NCBI GenBank assembly: GCA_965198855.1
Contig: CBDAPZ010000001.1
Coordinates: forward strand, 62,001-126,000
Origin: BOG-908 sp965198855
Lineage (GTDB): Bacteria > Pseudomonadota > Alphaproteobacteria > Acetobacterales > Acetobacteraceae
Reading direction: 5' to 3'
DNA: 64,000 bases
A program made the translations under genes and the position numbers. Under the pieces are notes generated by a model that saw nothing but the letters and a program-made list of their open reading frames with translations, was not told the origin of the DNA and ran no database searches. This document shows, in pieces, positions 24,867-34,086 of the stretch. Numbering within the stretch: position 1 is the first letter of the stretch; each line of letters starts with the position of its first letter.

Positions 24867-26156
24867 ATGGCCGGCTTGCACAAGAGCACCTTAGAGAATC
24901 CCGTCCTGAACTGGATCGACACGCGCCTGCCGATCCTTACTCTGATGACGAAGGAATATGGCAGCTTCCCCACGCCGAAAAATTTCAACTACTTCTGGAA
25001 TTTCGGCGCGCTCGCCACGATCAACCTCCTGGTGATGATCGCGACCGGCATCTTCCTGGCGATGAACTATAATCCCAGCACCACCGGCGCCTTTGAAAGC
25101 GTCGAGCGCATCATGCGCGACGTGAACTATGGCTGGCTGCTGCGCTACATCCACATGAATGGCGCGTCGATGTTCTTCATGATCATCTACGTGCATATTT
25201 TCCGTGGCATGTACTACGGCAGCTACAAGAACCCGCGCGAGCTGCTGTGGATCACCGGCGTCACGCTGTTCCTGCTGCTGATGGCGACCGCCTTCATGGG
25301 TTATGTGCTGCCCTGGGGCCAGATGTCCTATTGGGGCGCCACGGTGATCACCAACCTGTTCTCCGCCATCCCTGTGGTGGGCAACTGGATCGTCACCCTG
25401 CTCTGGGGCGGCTTCTCGGTCGACAACCCCACGCTGAATCGCTTCTTCAGCCTGCATTATCTGTTGCCCTTCGTGATCACCGGCGTGGTGTTCCTGCACG
25501 TGGTCGCCCTGCACATCACCGGCTCGAACAACCCGCTCGGGATCGATGTAAAAACCGAAGCCGACACGCTGCCCTTCCATCCGTACTACACGGCCAAGGA
25601 TAGCGTCGGCATGGCGTTCTATTTCCTCGTGTTCGCCGTGCTGGTGTTCTACGCGCCGAACTTCTTCGGCGAGCCGGACAACTATGTGGTGGCCAACCCG
25701 CTGCAGACGCCGAACGCCATCGTGCCGGAATGGTATTTCCTGCCCTTCTACGCGATCCTTCGCTCGATCCCGAACAAGCTCGCGGGCGTGCTGTGCATGT
25801 TCGGCTCCATCGGCGTGTGGTTCGTGCTGCCCTGGCTCGACACCTCGCCGGTGCGCAGCGCGCGCTTCCGGCCGATGTACCGCATCTCGCTGCTCACCAC
25901 CGTCGTCGCCTTCTTCGTGCTGATGTATTGCGGCTCGCAGCATCCGCAGGGCCTCGTGGTGATCCTAGGCCGTGTCGCCACCGCCTGGTATTTCCTGCAC
26001 TTCCTGGTGCTGGTACCAGCCTTCGGCTTCATCGAGACGCCGCTGCCATTGCCTGAGAGCATCAGCAAGCCAGTGCTTCCCAGAAACCTGCCCCCGGGCG
26101 GCGGCGGTCCGCTGCCTTCGGGTGCCGCTACAGCCAAGCCGATGGAGAAACCTTGA
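24867..26156 (+). CDS. petB: Cytochrome b subunit of the bc1 complex
   Basis: A 429-residue membrane protein with the eight-helix cytochrome b fold. The four haem-ligand histidines sit in helices B and D (RYIHMNGAS..YVHIFRGMYYG and SLHYLLPF..HVVALHITGSNNP), and the quinol-oxidation motif PEWYFLPFYAILRS is intact. It passes electrons from ubiquinol to the low- and high-potential haems. ATG at 24867 follows GAGGA; upstream codons are not part of the family. The proline-rich C-terminal tail (GGGGPLPSG) is unusual. The stop overlaps the petC start by one base. No Rieske gene precedes it. Confidence 0.97.
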   Translation: MAGLHKSTLENPVLNWIDTRLPILTLMTKEYGSFPTPKNFNYFWNFGALATINLLVMIATGIFLAMNYNPSTTGAFESVERIMRDVNYGWLLRYIHMNGASMFFMIIYVHIFRGMYYGSYKNPRELLWITGVTLFLLLMATAFMGYVLPWGQMSYWGATVITNLFSAIPVVGNWIVTLLWGGFSVDNPTLNRFFSLHYLLPFVITGVVFLHVVALHITGSNNPLGIDVKTEADTLPFHPYYTAKDSVGMAFYFLVFAVLVFYAPNFFGEPDNYVVANPLQTPNAIVPEWYFLPFYAILRSIPNKLAGVLCMFGSIGVWFVLPWLDTSPVRSARFRPMYRISLLTTVVAFFVLMYCGSQHPQGLVVILGRVATAWYFLHFLVLVPAFGFIETPLPLPESISKPVLPRNLPPGGGGPLPSGAATAKPMEKP

Positions 26157-26929
26157 TGCGTACCCGGATTGCCATCGCGGCTGCCGGCCTGCTCCTCGCG
26201 GGCGTGTTCTCGGCGGCCCAGGCGCAGGAAGAAAAGCTTACCTTTCCGGAGGTCCCGTGGCAGTTCAAAGGTCCACTGGGAACGTTCGATCGCGCCTCCG
26301 CCCAACGCGGCTTCCAGGTGTGGAACGAAGTCTGCGCCGCCTGCCACTCGATGAAGCTGATGTCGTATCGCGACCTAGCCGGCATCGGGCTCAACACGGC
26401 ACAGATAAAAGCCATCGCCGCCAGCAAGACAGTGCCTGGCGAACCGAACGACCAGGGCGATCCCACCACCCGTCCGGGCCTTGCTTCGGATCATTTCGCG
26501 GCACCTTATGCGAACGACAAGGCCGCACGCGCTGCCAATAACGGTGCGTTGCCGCCGGATCATTCCCTGATCGAGTCCGCCCGCTACCCGGGCGCCGAGG
26601 GTGCCGACTACGTGGCCGCCCTCATGACCGGCTACAGCGATCCGCCGGCCGGCGTGAAAGTGGCCGAGGGTTCCTACTACAACAAATACTTCCCTGGCCA
26701 CGCCATCCACATGCCGCCGCCGCTCAACGACGGCTCGGTGACCTACGCCGACGGCACCAAAGCCAGCGTTGACCAGGAAGCCAAGGACGTCGCCCAGTTC
26801 CTGTATTATGCGTCCAACGAGCACATGGAGCAGCGCAAGCACATGGGCATCCGCATGGTAGGTTTCTTCGCCATCCTCTGCGGCGTCACCTATGGCGTGA
26901 AACGTCGCGTCTGGTCATCGGTACATTAG
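26156..26929 (+). CDS. petC: Cytochrome c1 of the bc1 complex
   Basis: A 257-residue exported, C-terminally anchored cytochrome c1. Signal peptide about 1-22 (ending AQAQ), haem motif CAACH in NEVCAACHSMKLMSYRDL, distal methionine in HAIHMPPPLNDG, and a C-terminal helix (MVGFFAILCGVTYGV) with basic end RRVW. It accepts electrons from the Rieske protein and hands them to soluble cytochrome c. It is coupled to petB (TGATG). Two inverted palindromic element copies follow the stop. Confidence 0.97.
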   Translation: MRTRIAIAAAGLLLAGVFSAAQAQEEKLTFPEVPWQFKGPLGTFDRASAQRGFQVWNEVCAACHSMKLMSYRDLAGIGLNTAQIKAIAASKTVPGEPNDQGDPTTRPGLASDHFAAPYANDKAARAANNGALPPDHSLIESARYPGAEGADYVAALMTGYSDPPAGVKVAEGSYYNKYFPGHAIHMPPPLNDGSVTYADGTKASVDQEAKDVAQFLYYASNEHMEQRKHMGIRMVGFFAILCGVTYGVKRRVWSSVH

Positions 26930-26933
26930 GAAT

Positions 26934-26967
26934 AAAAAGTCTTTTGTTTGTTTTCTTCAGAAAAGAT
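26934..26967 (+). repeat. Palindromic element copy 7a
   Basis: Left arm AAAAAGTCTTTTG, core TTTGTTTTCT/AGAAAAGA, loop TC. It is head-to-head with copy 7b two bases away, between the convergent petC and a hybrid kinase gene. Confidence 0.8.
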
Positions 26968-26969
26968 AG

Positions 26970-27007
26970 CGCTTTCTTTTCTGAAGAAAAGAAACACAAG
27001 ACTTTTG
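26970..27007 (-). repeat. Palindromic element copy 7b
   Basis: Core CTTTCTTTTCT/AGAAAAGAAAC, loop GA, right arm ACAAGACTTTTG. With 7a it makes a near-perfect 74-base palindrome, each copy ending the gene on its own side. Confidence 0.8.
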
Positions 27008-27012
27008 TTTCC

Positions 27013-28662
27013 CTAAACTGGCACCAGCGCTTTTGGCAACTTTGCAAAGTGGCCGATGGCGTTGATGAGGCTACCGTAGGATACCGGCTTCGGAAGATGG
27101 GCGTCCATACCGGCCTCCATGCATTCGGCGACTTGCTCGGCAAAGGCATTGGCGGTTACACCAAGGATAGGTACCTGGTTCCAGGGTGAGCCAAGCGCGC
27201 GGATACGGCGTGTGGCCTCCAGACCATCCATCACCGGCATGCGCACATCCATCAGGATCAGATCGAAATTCTGCTCGCTGGCCAGGCGCACGGCAGGCAC
27301 GCCGCTCTCGGCGAACAGTGCCTCGTGCTTGGCGGCATGCAGAAAAGCACCGATCACCTCGCGGTTCATCGCGATATCGTCCACGACCAATATGCGCTGG
27401 CCGCGCCCCGCCGGCATGGTCGCTGGCGCGGCGCTGGCCTGTGCTGTCTCGGGCGGCGCGCCAGGGGGTAATTCCAGCCAGAAGATGCTGCCGCCACTGG
27501 GGTTGGCCTCATGGCCGATCGTGCCGCTCATCAGCTCCGCAATGCGCGCCGCGATGGAAAGGCCGAGGCCGGTGCCCTCGATCGAGCTCGAATCGTCCAG
27601 CCGTTCGAAACTTTGGAACAGCCGCTCGCGGCTTTCGGGATCGATGCCGCGCCCCGTATCGGCCACCTCCAGCCGAAGGCCGCCAGGCGTAGCGCCCGGT
27701 TTGACGCGCAGTTCCACGCGGCCGGAATCAGTATATTTCACCGCATTGCCGAGCAGGTTGAGTAGGATCTGCCGCACCCGCGACGGGTCGGCGAAGAGAT
27801 GCGTCGGCGCGGTGTCTGCCCGCAGCACATGCAAATCCAGCTCCCGTTCCATCGCGATCGGTGTCATTACCGCGGCGCACCCGTCGATTAGCGGCCCGAC
27901 CGCGAATGTCTCCGGCCGCACCTGCAGCTTGCCGGCTTCGATGCTGGCGAAATCCAGCACCTGCTCGATCAAGCCCAGTAGATGGGTGCCCGCCTGCTTC
28001 AGCGCGTCGACCCGGTGTGTCTGTGGCTGGCTCAGCGTGCCCTCCAAGGTCAGCAATTCGGCCGAACCCAGCATGCAGTGCAGTGGCGTGCGCAACTCGT
28101 GGCTGACCATGGCGACGAACCGGCTCTTCGCCCGACTCCCCTGCTCGGCCAAATCCTTGGCCAGGCGCAACGCCTGCTCGGCAAGTTTGCGCGTCGCCAC
28201 TTCGGCTTCCAGCTTTTCATGGCTGTTTTTCAGCGCCGTTAGCGAATGGCTGAGCCGCAGATGCAGCGCACGCTGTGCCACCGCAGCGGTGACCGCCTGC
28301 AGCAGCTTGGTCTCGCTCACCTGGTCCTTCACCAGGTAGTCGCGCACGCCGCGCTTCATCGCCTCGACCGCGATCATCTCGTTGCCGTGCCCGGTCACCA
28401 GCACCACGGCACAGGGTAACTCGCCGTCCTGCGCGGCTTCGGCGAGGAATTCGAGCCCGGTCATATCCGGAAGGCTGTAATCGAGCAGCACGCAATCGGG
28501 CATGTCGGCCCGCAGCAAAGCCAGCCCTGCGGCACCCTCCGACGCCAGCAGCAGCTCGCAATCGAACAGATCCTGCTTGTGCAGCAGCTTGATGTAGCGG
28601 CGGCGATCGACCTCGTCGTCCTCAATGATCAGCAAGCGATGGCGTAGCGCCTTAGTCGTCAT
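27013..28662 (-). CDS. Hybrid sensor kinase with N- and C-terminal receiver domains
   Basis: A 549-residue cytosolic protein with no membrane helix. Order: receiver 1 (about 8-125; phospho-acceptor Asp61), a coiled coil, HisKA with His188 in MVSHELRTPLH, HATPase with NLLGNAVKYTDSG and DTGRGID and GTGLGLSI, then receiver 2 (about 422-540; Asp472 in LILMDVRMPVMDG). With an input receiver it probably works downstream of another kinase; the PAS kinase gene divergent from it is the obvious partner. No output domain or dedicated regulator is adjacent. Confidence 0.92.
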   Translation of the reverse strand: MTTKALRHRLLIIEDDEVDRRRYIKLLHKQDLFDCELLLASEGAAGLALLRADMPDCVLLDYSLPDMTGLEFLAEAAQDGELPCAVVLVTGHGNEMIAVEAMKRGVRDYLVKDQVSETKLLQAVTAAVAQRALHLRLSHSLTALKNSHEKLEAEVATRKLAEQALRLAKDLAEQGSRAKSRFVAMVSHELRTPLHCMLGSAELLTLEGTLSQPQTHRVDALKQAGTHLLGLIEQVLDFASIEAGKLQVRPETFAVGPLIDGCAAVMTPIAMERELDLHVLRADTAPTHLFADPSRVRQILLNLLGNAVKYTDSGRVELRVKPGATPGGLRLEVADTGRGIDPESRERLFQSFERLDDSSSIEGTGLGLSIAARIAELMSGTIGHEANPSGGSIFWLELPPGAPPETAQASAAPATMPAGRGQRILVVDDIAMNREVIGAFLHAAKHEALFAESGVPAVRLASEQNFDLILMDVRMPVMDGLEATRRIRALGSPWNQVPILGVTANAFAEQVAECMEAGMDAHLPKPVSYGSLINAIGHFAKLPKALVPV

Positions 28663-28683
28663 TCAAATGCGGCTCCCCGCCTA

Positions 28684-28696
28684 TTCTCATTATGAG
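28684..28696. promoter_or_regulatory. Palindrome between divergent kinase genes
   Basis: TCTCAT-T-ATGAGA, a perfect 13-base palindrome 22 bases before the hybrid kinase start and 130 before the PAS kinase start. It could be an operator for both; nothing else supports it. Confidence 0.3.
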
Positions 28697-28825
28697 AGGC
28701 AGTGCTTAAGAAATCTTTCCAAGCGATCGACGCTTTTCCGACGCTTCCACCACGTTTTCGAAACGACTTGTTCACGTCCGCCTGCGAAAAAGCGGCAGTG
28801 CCAAAAGCATATGTCCGAGGGATGA

Positions 28826-29920
28826 ATGGATCAGGAAGATCGTGTACGGCGTGTTGTCGAGGCCTCGCCGACGGCTTTGATCCTGGTCGATCAATCCGGA
28901 CGCATAGAGCTCGTCAATGAGCGTGCGGAGCGTCTTTTCGGCTATGGGCGTGACGAAATGCTCAACCGTCAGCTGGAGACACTACTGCCGCAGCATCTGC
29001 GCGATGGGCATATTATTTTACGCAACGATTTCCATGCCGAGAGTTCCATGCGACAGATGGGCGTCGGCCGCGACCTGTTCGGGCGACGCCAGGATGGCTC
29101 GGAGTTCCCGCTGGAAATCGGGCTCAACCCGCTTACGCTCGATGACATGCCGATGGTGCTGGCCGGCGTGGTCGATATCACGGCACGTCGCGCGGCCGAG
29201 CAGGAAAGCGCGCTGCGGCAGCGGGAGCTTGAGCGCTCGAACGCCGATCTCGAAGAGTTCGCCTATGTCGCCTCGCACGATCTAAAGGCGCCGTTGCGCG
29301 CATTGGGCCACCTTGCCGACTGGATCACCGAGGATGTGCAGGCCACCGCGCGTGCCGAAACGCTGGAAAATCTCAGGTTGCTCAAGACCAGGGTATCACG
29401 GCTGCAAATGCTGCTCGACGGGTTGCTCACCTATGCGCGCGTAGGCCTCGGCAAGATGATGCCGCCGGAGGAATTGGATGCCGCCGAGATGGTCGCCGAC
29501 ATCGCCGCCCTACACGGCGCGTCACCGCATTTCAAAGTCGTTTTCGATGGTCCGTTGCAGACACTGCATACCCATCGCACGCCGTTTCGCGCGGTGCTCG
29601 AAAACCTGATCAGCAATGCATTGAAGCACCACGACCGGACCGAAGGCGAAATCAGGGTGGGCGCGCAGCGAGCGGGCGACTTGGTGCAATTCACCGTCGC
29701 CGATGACGGGCCTGGTATCGCGCCGCGTTACCACGGGCGCATTTTCCAGATCTTCCAAACACTGGCTCATCGTGACGCGCAAGCGGCAAGCGGGATCGGG
29801 CTTGCCATCGTAAAAAAGCAGGTCGGCGCGCATGGCGGCACCGTGCATGTCGTAGGCGATCCGCCGATACGCGGCACAAAATTTGTGTTCACGTGGCGGG
29901 AGGATCGAAAGCAAGAATAA
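28826..29920 (+). CDS. Cytosolic PAS-domain sensor histidine kinase
   Basis: A 364-residue kinase: PAS domain (about 5-118; VEASPTALILVDQSGRIELVN), a short coiled coil, HisKA with His151 in YVASHDLKAPLRAL (the phytochrome-like H-box variant), and HATPase with NLISNALKHH, DDGPGI and GIGLAIVKK. No membrane helix, so the signal is cytosolic. It is divergent from the receiver-bearing kinase and may phosphorylate its first receiver. The start MDQEDRVRRV follows CCGAGGGATGA upstream. Confidence 0.9.
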   Translation: MDQEDRVRRVVEASPTALILVDQSGRIELVNERAERLFGYGRDEMLNRQLETLLPQHLRDGHIILRNDFHAESSMRQMGVGRDLFGRRQDGSEFPLEIGLNPLTLDDMPMVLAGVVDITARRAAEQESALRQRELERSNADLEEFAYVASHDLKAPLRALGHLADWITEDVQATARAETLENLRLLKTRVSRLQMLLDGLLTYARVGLGKMMPPEELDAAEMVADIAALHGASPHFKVVFDGPLQTLHTHRTPFRAVLENLISNALKHHDRTEGEIRVGAQRAGDLVQFTVADDGPGIAPRYHGRIFQIFQTLAHRDAQAASGIGLAIVKKQVGAHGGTVHVVGDPPIRGTKFVFTWREDRKQE

Positions 29921-29925
29921 GTCTT

Positions 29926-30000
29926 CCGCGGATGAAGCAGATAAGACGCAAATATCTCTATCTTAGCAAATATCTCTATCTTATCTGTGTCGTCTGCGGA
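29926..30000. repeat. Tandem 18-base repeat within an inverted repeat
   Basis: Two exact copies of an 18-base unit GCAAATATCTCTATCTTA lie at 29948-29965 and 29966-29983. They are framed by an imperfect inverted repeat (CCGCGG..CAGATAAGA at 29926-29946 and TCTTATCTG..CTGCGG at 29979-29999). It sits between the convergent PAS kinase and peroxiredoxin genes and may act as terminator. Confidence 0.65.
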
Positions 30001-30009
30001 GAAGCTTTC

Positions 30010-30552
30010 CTACGGCGCCGGATGCGCCTTTTCGTAATCGCCTACGGCCTTCAGCGTATTGCCGACATGGCCTTCCGGATTCATTGCGTTATAAGCATAG
30101 ATCACATGCCCGTCTGGCGCGATCACGTAGCTGGTGCGGCTCGCATACCCCAACGCGCCAATCAGAACCGCATCGTAATGATGGCTGATCTCGCCGCTCT
30201 TGTCCGACGCCACCGGGAATTTGTTGCGGCATTCGGAGACGGAGAATTTGTCCAGCTTGGCGATCCCGTCCATCGAGACGCCAATGACGGTGGCATGCAG
30301 CGCCTCGAATTGCGGCACCGCATCGGCGAATTCATGCGCCTCGATGGTGCAGCCCTTGGTGAAGGCGGCAGGATAGAAATACAGCACCACCGGGCCCTTC
30401 TTCAGCGCGTCGGCCAGGTGAAACGAGAATTCCTTGCCGCCCAAAGTCGCCGGCGTGGAAAAATCGGGCGCGGCCGCGCCCGTGGGCAGCGAAGCCAAAG
30501 CGGACCCTGCGCTGCAGAGACCGGCAAGCAGGCAGGCAGTCATAACGCGCAT
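30010..30552 (-). CDS. Exported peroxiredoxin (AhpC/TSA, BCP-like)
   Basis: A 180-residue thioredoxin-fold peroxidase with a signal peptide (about 1-20). The peroxidatic cysteine is in FYPAAFTKGCTIE; another cysteine in SVSECRNKF could be resolving. It would reduce hydrogen peroxide or alkyl peroxides in the periplasm, where XoxF and respiratory cytochromes work. ATG at 30552 follows GGAGC. The gene is read toward the PAS kinase. Confidence 0.88.
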   Translation of the reverse strand: MRVMTACLLAGLCSAGSALASLPTGAAAPDFSTPATLGGKEFSFHLADALKKGPVVLYFYPAAFTKGCTIEAHEFADAVPQFEALHATVIGVSMDGIAKLDKFSVSECRNKFPVASDKSGEISHHYDAVLIGALGYASRTSYVIAPDGHVIYAYNAMNPEGHVGNTLKAVGDYEKAHPAP

Positions 30553-30632
30553 GGCAAGAAGCTCCGTGGTCCGTGATCGGTAAACGACAGATGGCGCCCC
30601 GCGGATGCGTTTATAGCCCGCCCGCGCCGCAA

Positions 30633-31709
30633 TTACACTCTGACGCGCGCCCACACCGCTTCGGCAATCGCCGCGAAGGCAAGGGCGCCGGCGCTCTGCG
30701 GGGCGGACATCATGATCGGCCGCCCGGCATCGCCCGCCTCCCGTACATCGAGCAGCAGCGGCACTTCGCCCAGGAATGGCACGCCGAGTTTTTCGGCCTC
30801 GGCGCGGGCACCGCCATGGCCGAAGATATGCGCCTCGTGGCCGCAATTGGGGCAGGCGAAGAAGCTCATATTCTCCACCAGGCCCAGGATTTTCACGCCC
30901 ACTTTCTCGAACATCGCGACGCCGCGCCGAGCGTCGATCAGGGCGATGTCCTGGGGGGTAGAGACGATCACCGCGCCATCCACCTTGACCCGCTGACTCA
31001 GAGTCAGCTGCGCGTCGCCGGTGCCGGGCGGCAGATCCACCACCATCACATCGAGCGGGCCCCAGTTCGTCTGGCCCATGATCTGCTGCAGCGCGCCCAT
31101 CACCATCGGGCCGCGCCAGATCATCGCCTGGTCCTCAGGCACCAAAAAACCGATCGACATGGTGCGCAGGCCGAACACGTCGACCGGCTGCATCATGCCA
31201 TTCTCGACCTCAGGCTTGCCGGTCACCCCCAGCATGCGGCCCAGGCTGGGCCCGTGGATATCGGCGTCGATCAGCCCCACTCGCAACCCGAGCTGCGACA
31301 GGCCCACCGCCAGGTTCACCGAGAGCGTGGACTTGCCGACGCCGCCCTTGCCCGAAGCCACGGCGATCACGTGTTTGACCGTTTGAAGAAATTTCTCGCC
31401 GTTCGGGTCTTCGCCATGCCGGCCCGGCGGCGGCTTCGTCGGCGCAGGCTCGGTGCGATGCGACGTCAGCACCACAGACGCCTTCTTCACGCCCGGCTGC
31501 CGCTCCAGGAGGGCTGCCGCCTCTGCCGCCACCGCCTCCATCTGCCGCACCAGCGCACGCTCGGCTCGCAGGGCCATATGCACCACGCCATCGATCACGC
31601 GGATCCCGTCCACCAGCTTGGCCTCGAAAATATCCTCTGTCTTGCCCGGTGCCTTTATGCCGCGCAGGACCTGGATCAGCCGTGCCTCCAACGCCGTGTC
31701 GTCCGCCAT
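30633..31709 (-). CDS. apbC: Mrp/ApbC-family iron-sulfur cluster carrier ATPase
   Basis: A 358-residue cytosolic P-loop ATPase. An N-terminal MIP18-like domain (about 1-85) is followed by the deviant Walker A SGKGGVGKST (about 118-127), DLPPGTGDAQLT, and the cluster-binding CPNC motif (FFACPNCGHE). These proteins deliver [4Fe-4S] clusters to target enzymes. ATG at 31709 starts the family domain; the longer open frame upstream is not coding. It is divergent from hflK. Confidence 0.93.
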   Translation of the reverse strand: MADDTALEARLIQVLRGIKAPGKTEDIFEAKLVDGIRVIDGVVHMALRAERALVRQMEAVAAEAAALLERQPGVKKASVVLTSHRTEPAPTKPPPGRHGEDPNGEKFLQTVKHVIAVASGKGGVGKSTLSVNLAVGLSQLGLRVGLIDADIHGPSLGRMLGVTGKPEVENGMMQPVDVFGLRTMSIGFLVPEDQAMIWRGPMVMGALQQIMGQTNWGPLDVMVVDLPPGTGDAQLTLSQRVKVDGAVIVSTPQDIALIDARRGVAMFEKVGVKILGLVENMSFFACPNCGHEAHIFGHGGARAEAEKLGVPFLGEVPLLLDVREAGDAGRPIMMSAPQSAGALAFAAIAEAVWARVRV

Positions 31710-31849
31710 CCTTGTCGTCCCCCTGCGGCCCATCACTTTCCAAAGTAAGGGTGCCGGTCCATGATCATCGCATCGCCGCCATATGGCGCGTTGATGGGCG
31801 CCGTCCAATGTGCCCTGCCAACGGCGAATCCTGGAGCAGTCTTTAGAAC

Positions 31850-32989
31850 ATGCCATCCGATCAGAACCCCTGGAACATAGGCGGCAATACGCCGCGCCGT
31901 CCCTCCGGCAATGGCGGGGGCCCGAATGGACCCCTGCCACCCGACCTAGAAAGGGTGCTCGAAGAGATACGCGCCGGCCTGCGCCGTCTTGGCCTGCGCG
32001 GCGGCGGCGTTGCCCGGCTCGGGTTTGCCCTCGGCGCGATCGTGGTGGGGTTGATCTGGCTGTCCACCGGCATCTATCGCGTCGAGCCCGACGAGCAGGG
32101 CCTCGTGCTGCGATTCGGCGCCTATGTCGGCAGCACGCCACCCGGGCTGAACTACCACGCGCCATGGCCCATCAGCTCAGTGCTGCTGCTGCCGGTCACC
32201 CGCATCAACCGCGTCGAGATCGGTTTCCGCAGCACCGTCTCCGACGAGCCCGACATCTCGCCGCGCACCCCCGAAGGCCGCAGCGAACCCGCACGCGGCA
32301 TGCCGGCACGCGATCTCGCCGAAGAGAGCCTGATGCTCACCGGCGACGAGAACATCGTCGACATCAATGCCAGCGTGTTCTGGCGCATCTCGGATGCCAG
32401 CGCCTTCGCCTTCAAGACGCGCAACCCCGGCTATACGGTGAAGTCAGCTGCCGAAAGCGTGCTGCGCCAGGTGATCGGCCATACCGACATCCAGTCCGCA
32501 CTCACCGGCGGCCGCGCCGCCATTGAGCAGGCTGTCACCACCGGCACCCAGGCCATCCTCGACCAATACGGCAACGGCGTTGAAATCACCCAGGTGCAGC
32601 TCCAAAAGGTCGACCCGCCGGCCGACGTCATCGAGGCGTTCCGTGACGTGCAGCGCGCCAACACCGATGCCGACACCGCCCGCAACGAGGCGCAGAGCTA
32701 CGCCAACGACATCGTGCCGCGCGCCCGCGGCGATGCGGCCGCCATCATGGCCGAAGCCAACGGTTCGAAGCAGGCGGCGGTCTCTGCCGCGACCGGCGAG
32801 TCGCAGCGCTTCCTCAGCGTCTATGCCGCCTACACCCAGGCCAAGGACGTGACGCTGAAACGCCTCTACATAGAAACGATGGAGGATGTGCTGAAGAACA
32901 CGCCGTCCGTGGTCGTGGACGACAAATTGCGTGGCCTGCTGCCGACCTTGCAGCTCGATCGCGGCGCTGACGCGGGAGAGCCGAAATGA
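31850..32989 (+). CDS. hflK: FtsH protease modulator HflK
   Basis: A 379-residue membrane protein with a glycine/proline-rich N-terminus, one helix (about 62-82) and a SPFH/prohibitin domain (about 85-300), followed by a coiled coil. HflK and HflC form a large periplasmic cage around FtsH and temper degradation of membrane proteins. The stop overlaps hflC by four bases (ATGA), the normal order. Confidence 0.95.
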   Translation: MPSDQNPWNIGGNTPRRPSGNGGGPNGPLPPDLERVLEEIRAGLRRLGLRGGGVARLGFALGAIVVGLIWLSTGIYRVEPDEQGLVLRFGAYVGSTPPGLNYHAPWPISSVLLLPVTRINRVEIGFRSTVSDEPDISPRTPEGRSEPARGMPARDLAEESLMLTGDENIVDINASVFWRISDASAFAFKTRNPGYTVKSAAESVLRQVIGHTDIQSALTGGRAAIEQAVTTGTQAILDQYGNGVEITQVQLQKVDPPADVIEAFRDVQRANTDADTARNEAQSYANDIVPRARGDAAAIMAEANGSKQAAVSAATGESQRFLSVYAAYTQAKDVTLKRLYIETMEDVLKNTPSVVVDDKLRGLLPTLQLDRGADAGEPK

Positions 32990-33855
32990 CGCGCGCCATC
33001 ACGGCTGCGGTGATCCTGCTGGTCATCGCGGTCTTCATCACCGATCTGAGCTTCTTCACCGTTTCGCAAACCGAGATCGTGCTGATCACCCAATTTGGAC
33101 AGCCGATCCGCGTGATCCAGGATCCGGGCCTGCACGCCAAGATCCCGTTCGTGCAGACGGCCATACCGTTCGATCGCCGTCTGCTCGATTACGAAGCGCC
33201 GCAGGAAGAGGTGATCCTGGGCGACCAGCGCCGCCTGATCGTCGATAGTTTTACGCGCTACCTCATCACCAACCCGCTGCAATATTACCAGACCGTCGGC
33301 CCGACTGAAGACGGCATTGAGGCGCGGCTGAACTCGGTGGTCACCTCGAGCCTGCGCCGTGTGCTCGGCAGCGAGACCTTGCTGAACGTGCTCTCGGCCG
33401 AGCGTGCGCGGATCATGGGCTCGATCCGCAGCCAGGTGAACGACGAGATGAAGGGCTTCGGCGTGCAGATCGTCGACGTGCGCATACGCCGCGCCGACCT
33501 GCCGGAGGAGAACACCGAGGCGATCCTGCAGCGGATGCAGAGCGAGCGTAAACGCGTCGCTGCGCAGGCGCGCGCGGAAGGTGCCGAGGCATCGGCGCGT
33601 ATTCGGGCCGATGCGGATCGCCAGAAAACGGTGCTTCTCGCCCAGGCGAAATCGGACGCTGACAAGCTGCGCGGTCAAGGCGAAGCGCAGGCAATCGGCA
33701 TCTACGCCGACGCGTTCCAGCGCGATCCGAGTTTCTTCAACACCTGGCGGACCCTGCAGGCCTACAAGGCGGCTTTTGCCACTGGTAAATCTCGCCTTGT
33801 GTTGTCACCGCAGGACGATTTCCTGAAGCTGATGCAGGGCGTGCCGAAGCCCTGA
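32986..33855 (+). CDS. hflC: FtsH protease modulator HflC
   Basis: A 289-residue SPFH protein with one N-terminal helix (about 4-22), the segment VIQDPGLHAKIPFVQ and the coiled coil RMQSERKRVAAQARAEGAEA. It is the HflK partner in the FtsH-associated complex. Coupled to hflK by overlap. In many alphaproteobacteria degP follows directly; here a 2.1-kb segment with a methyltransferase-HNH gene and two element copies lies in between. Confidence 0.95.
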   Translation: MTRAITAAVILLVIAVFITDLSFFTVSQTEIVLITQFGQPIRVIQDPGLHAKIPFVQTAIPFDRRLLDYEAPQEEVILGDQRRLIVDSFTRYLITNPLQYYQTVGPTEDGIEARLNSVVTSSLRRVLGSETLLNVLSAERARIMGSIRSQVNDEMKGFGVQIVDVRIRRADLPEENTEAILQRMQSERKRVAAQARAEGAEASARIRADADRQKTVLLAQAKSDADKLRGQGEAQAIGIYADAFQRDPSFFNTWRTLQAYKAAFATGKSRLVLSPQDDFLKLMQGVPKP

Positions 33856-33867
33856 TAGGAAGGAAAA

Positions 33868-33912
33868 GGTTCTTTTTCTGAAGAAAAAGAACCAAAAAGA
33901 CTTTTACGTCTT
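33868..33912 (-). repeat. Palindromic element copy 8
   Basis: A perfect 12-bp stem, GGTTCTTTTTCT with AGAAAAAGAACC and loop GA, followed by AAAAAGACTTTTACGTC. It lies 13 bases after the hflC stop. It is inverted relative to copy 9, and the two flank the methyltransferase-HNH gene. Confidence 0.85.
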
Positions 33913-34086
33913 GGATCGGCCCGCTTGTCGTTGCCCGCGTGAAATCCGGGACAACGAGCGGGTCGCCAAAAACTCGGATTTCACCCGCGCTGCCTTTCTA
34001 GGTGCGGTCGCGGAACATAATAAGTTGACTATTGCAACGAAATAACGAACAGCGCTGTTGAGGTCAGTAGGTAGGCGAGGCAGGCT

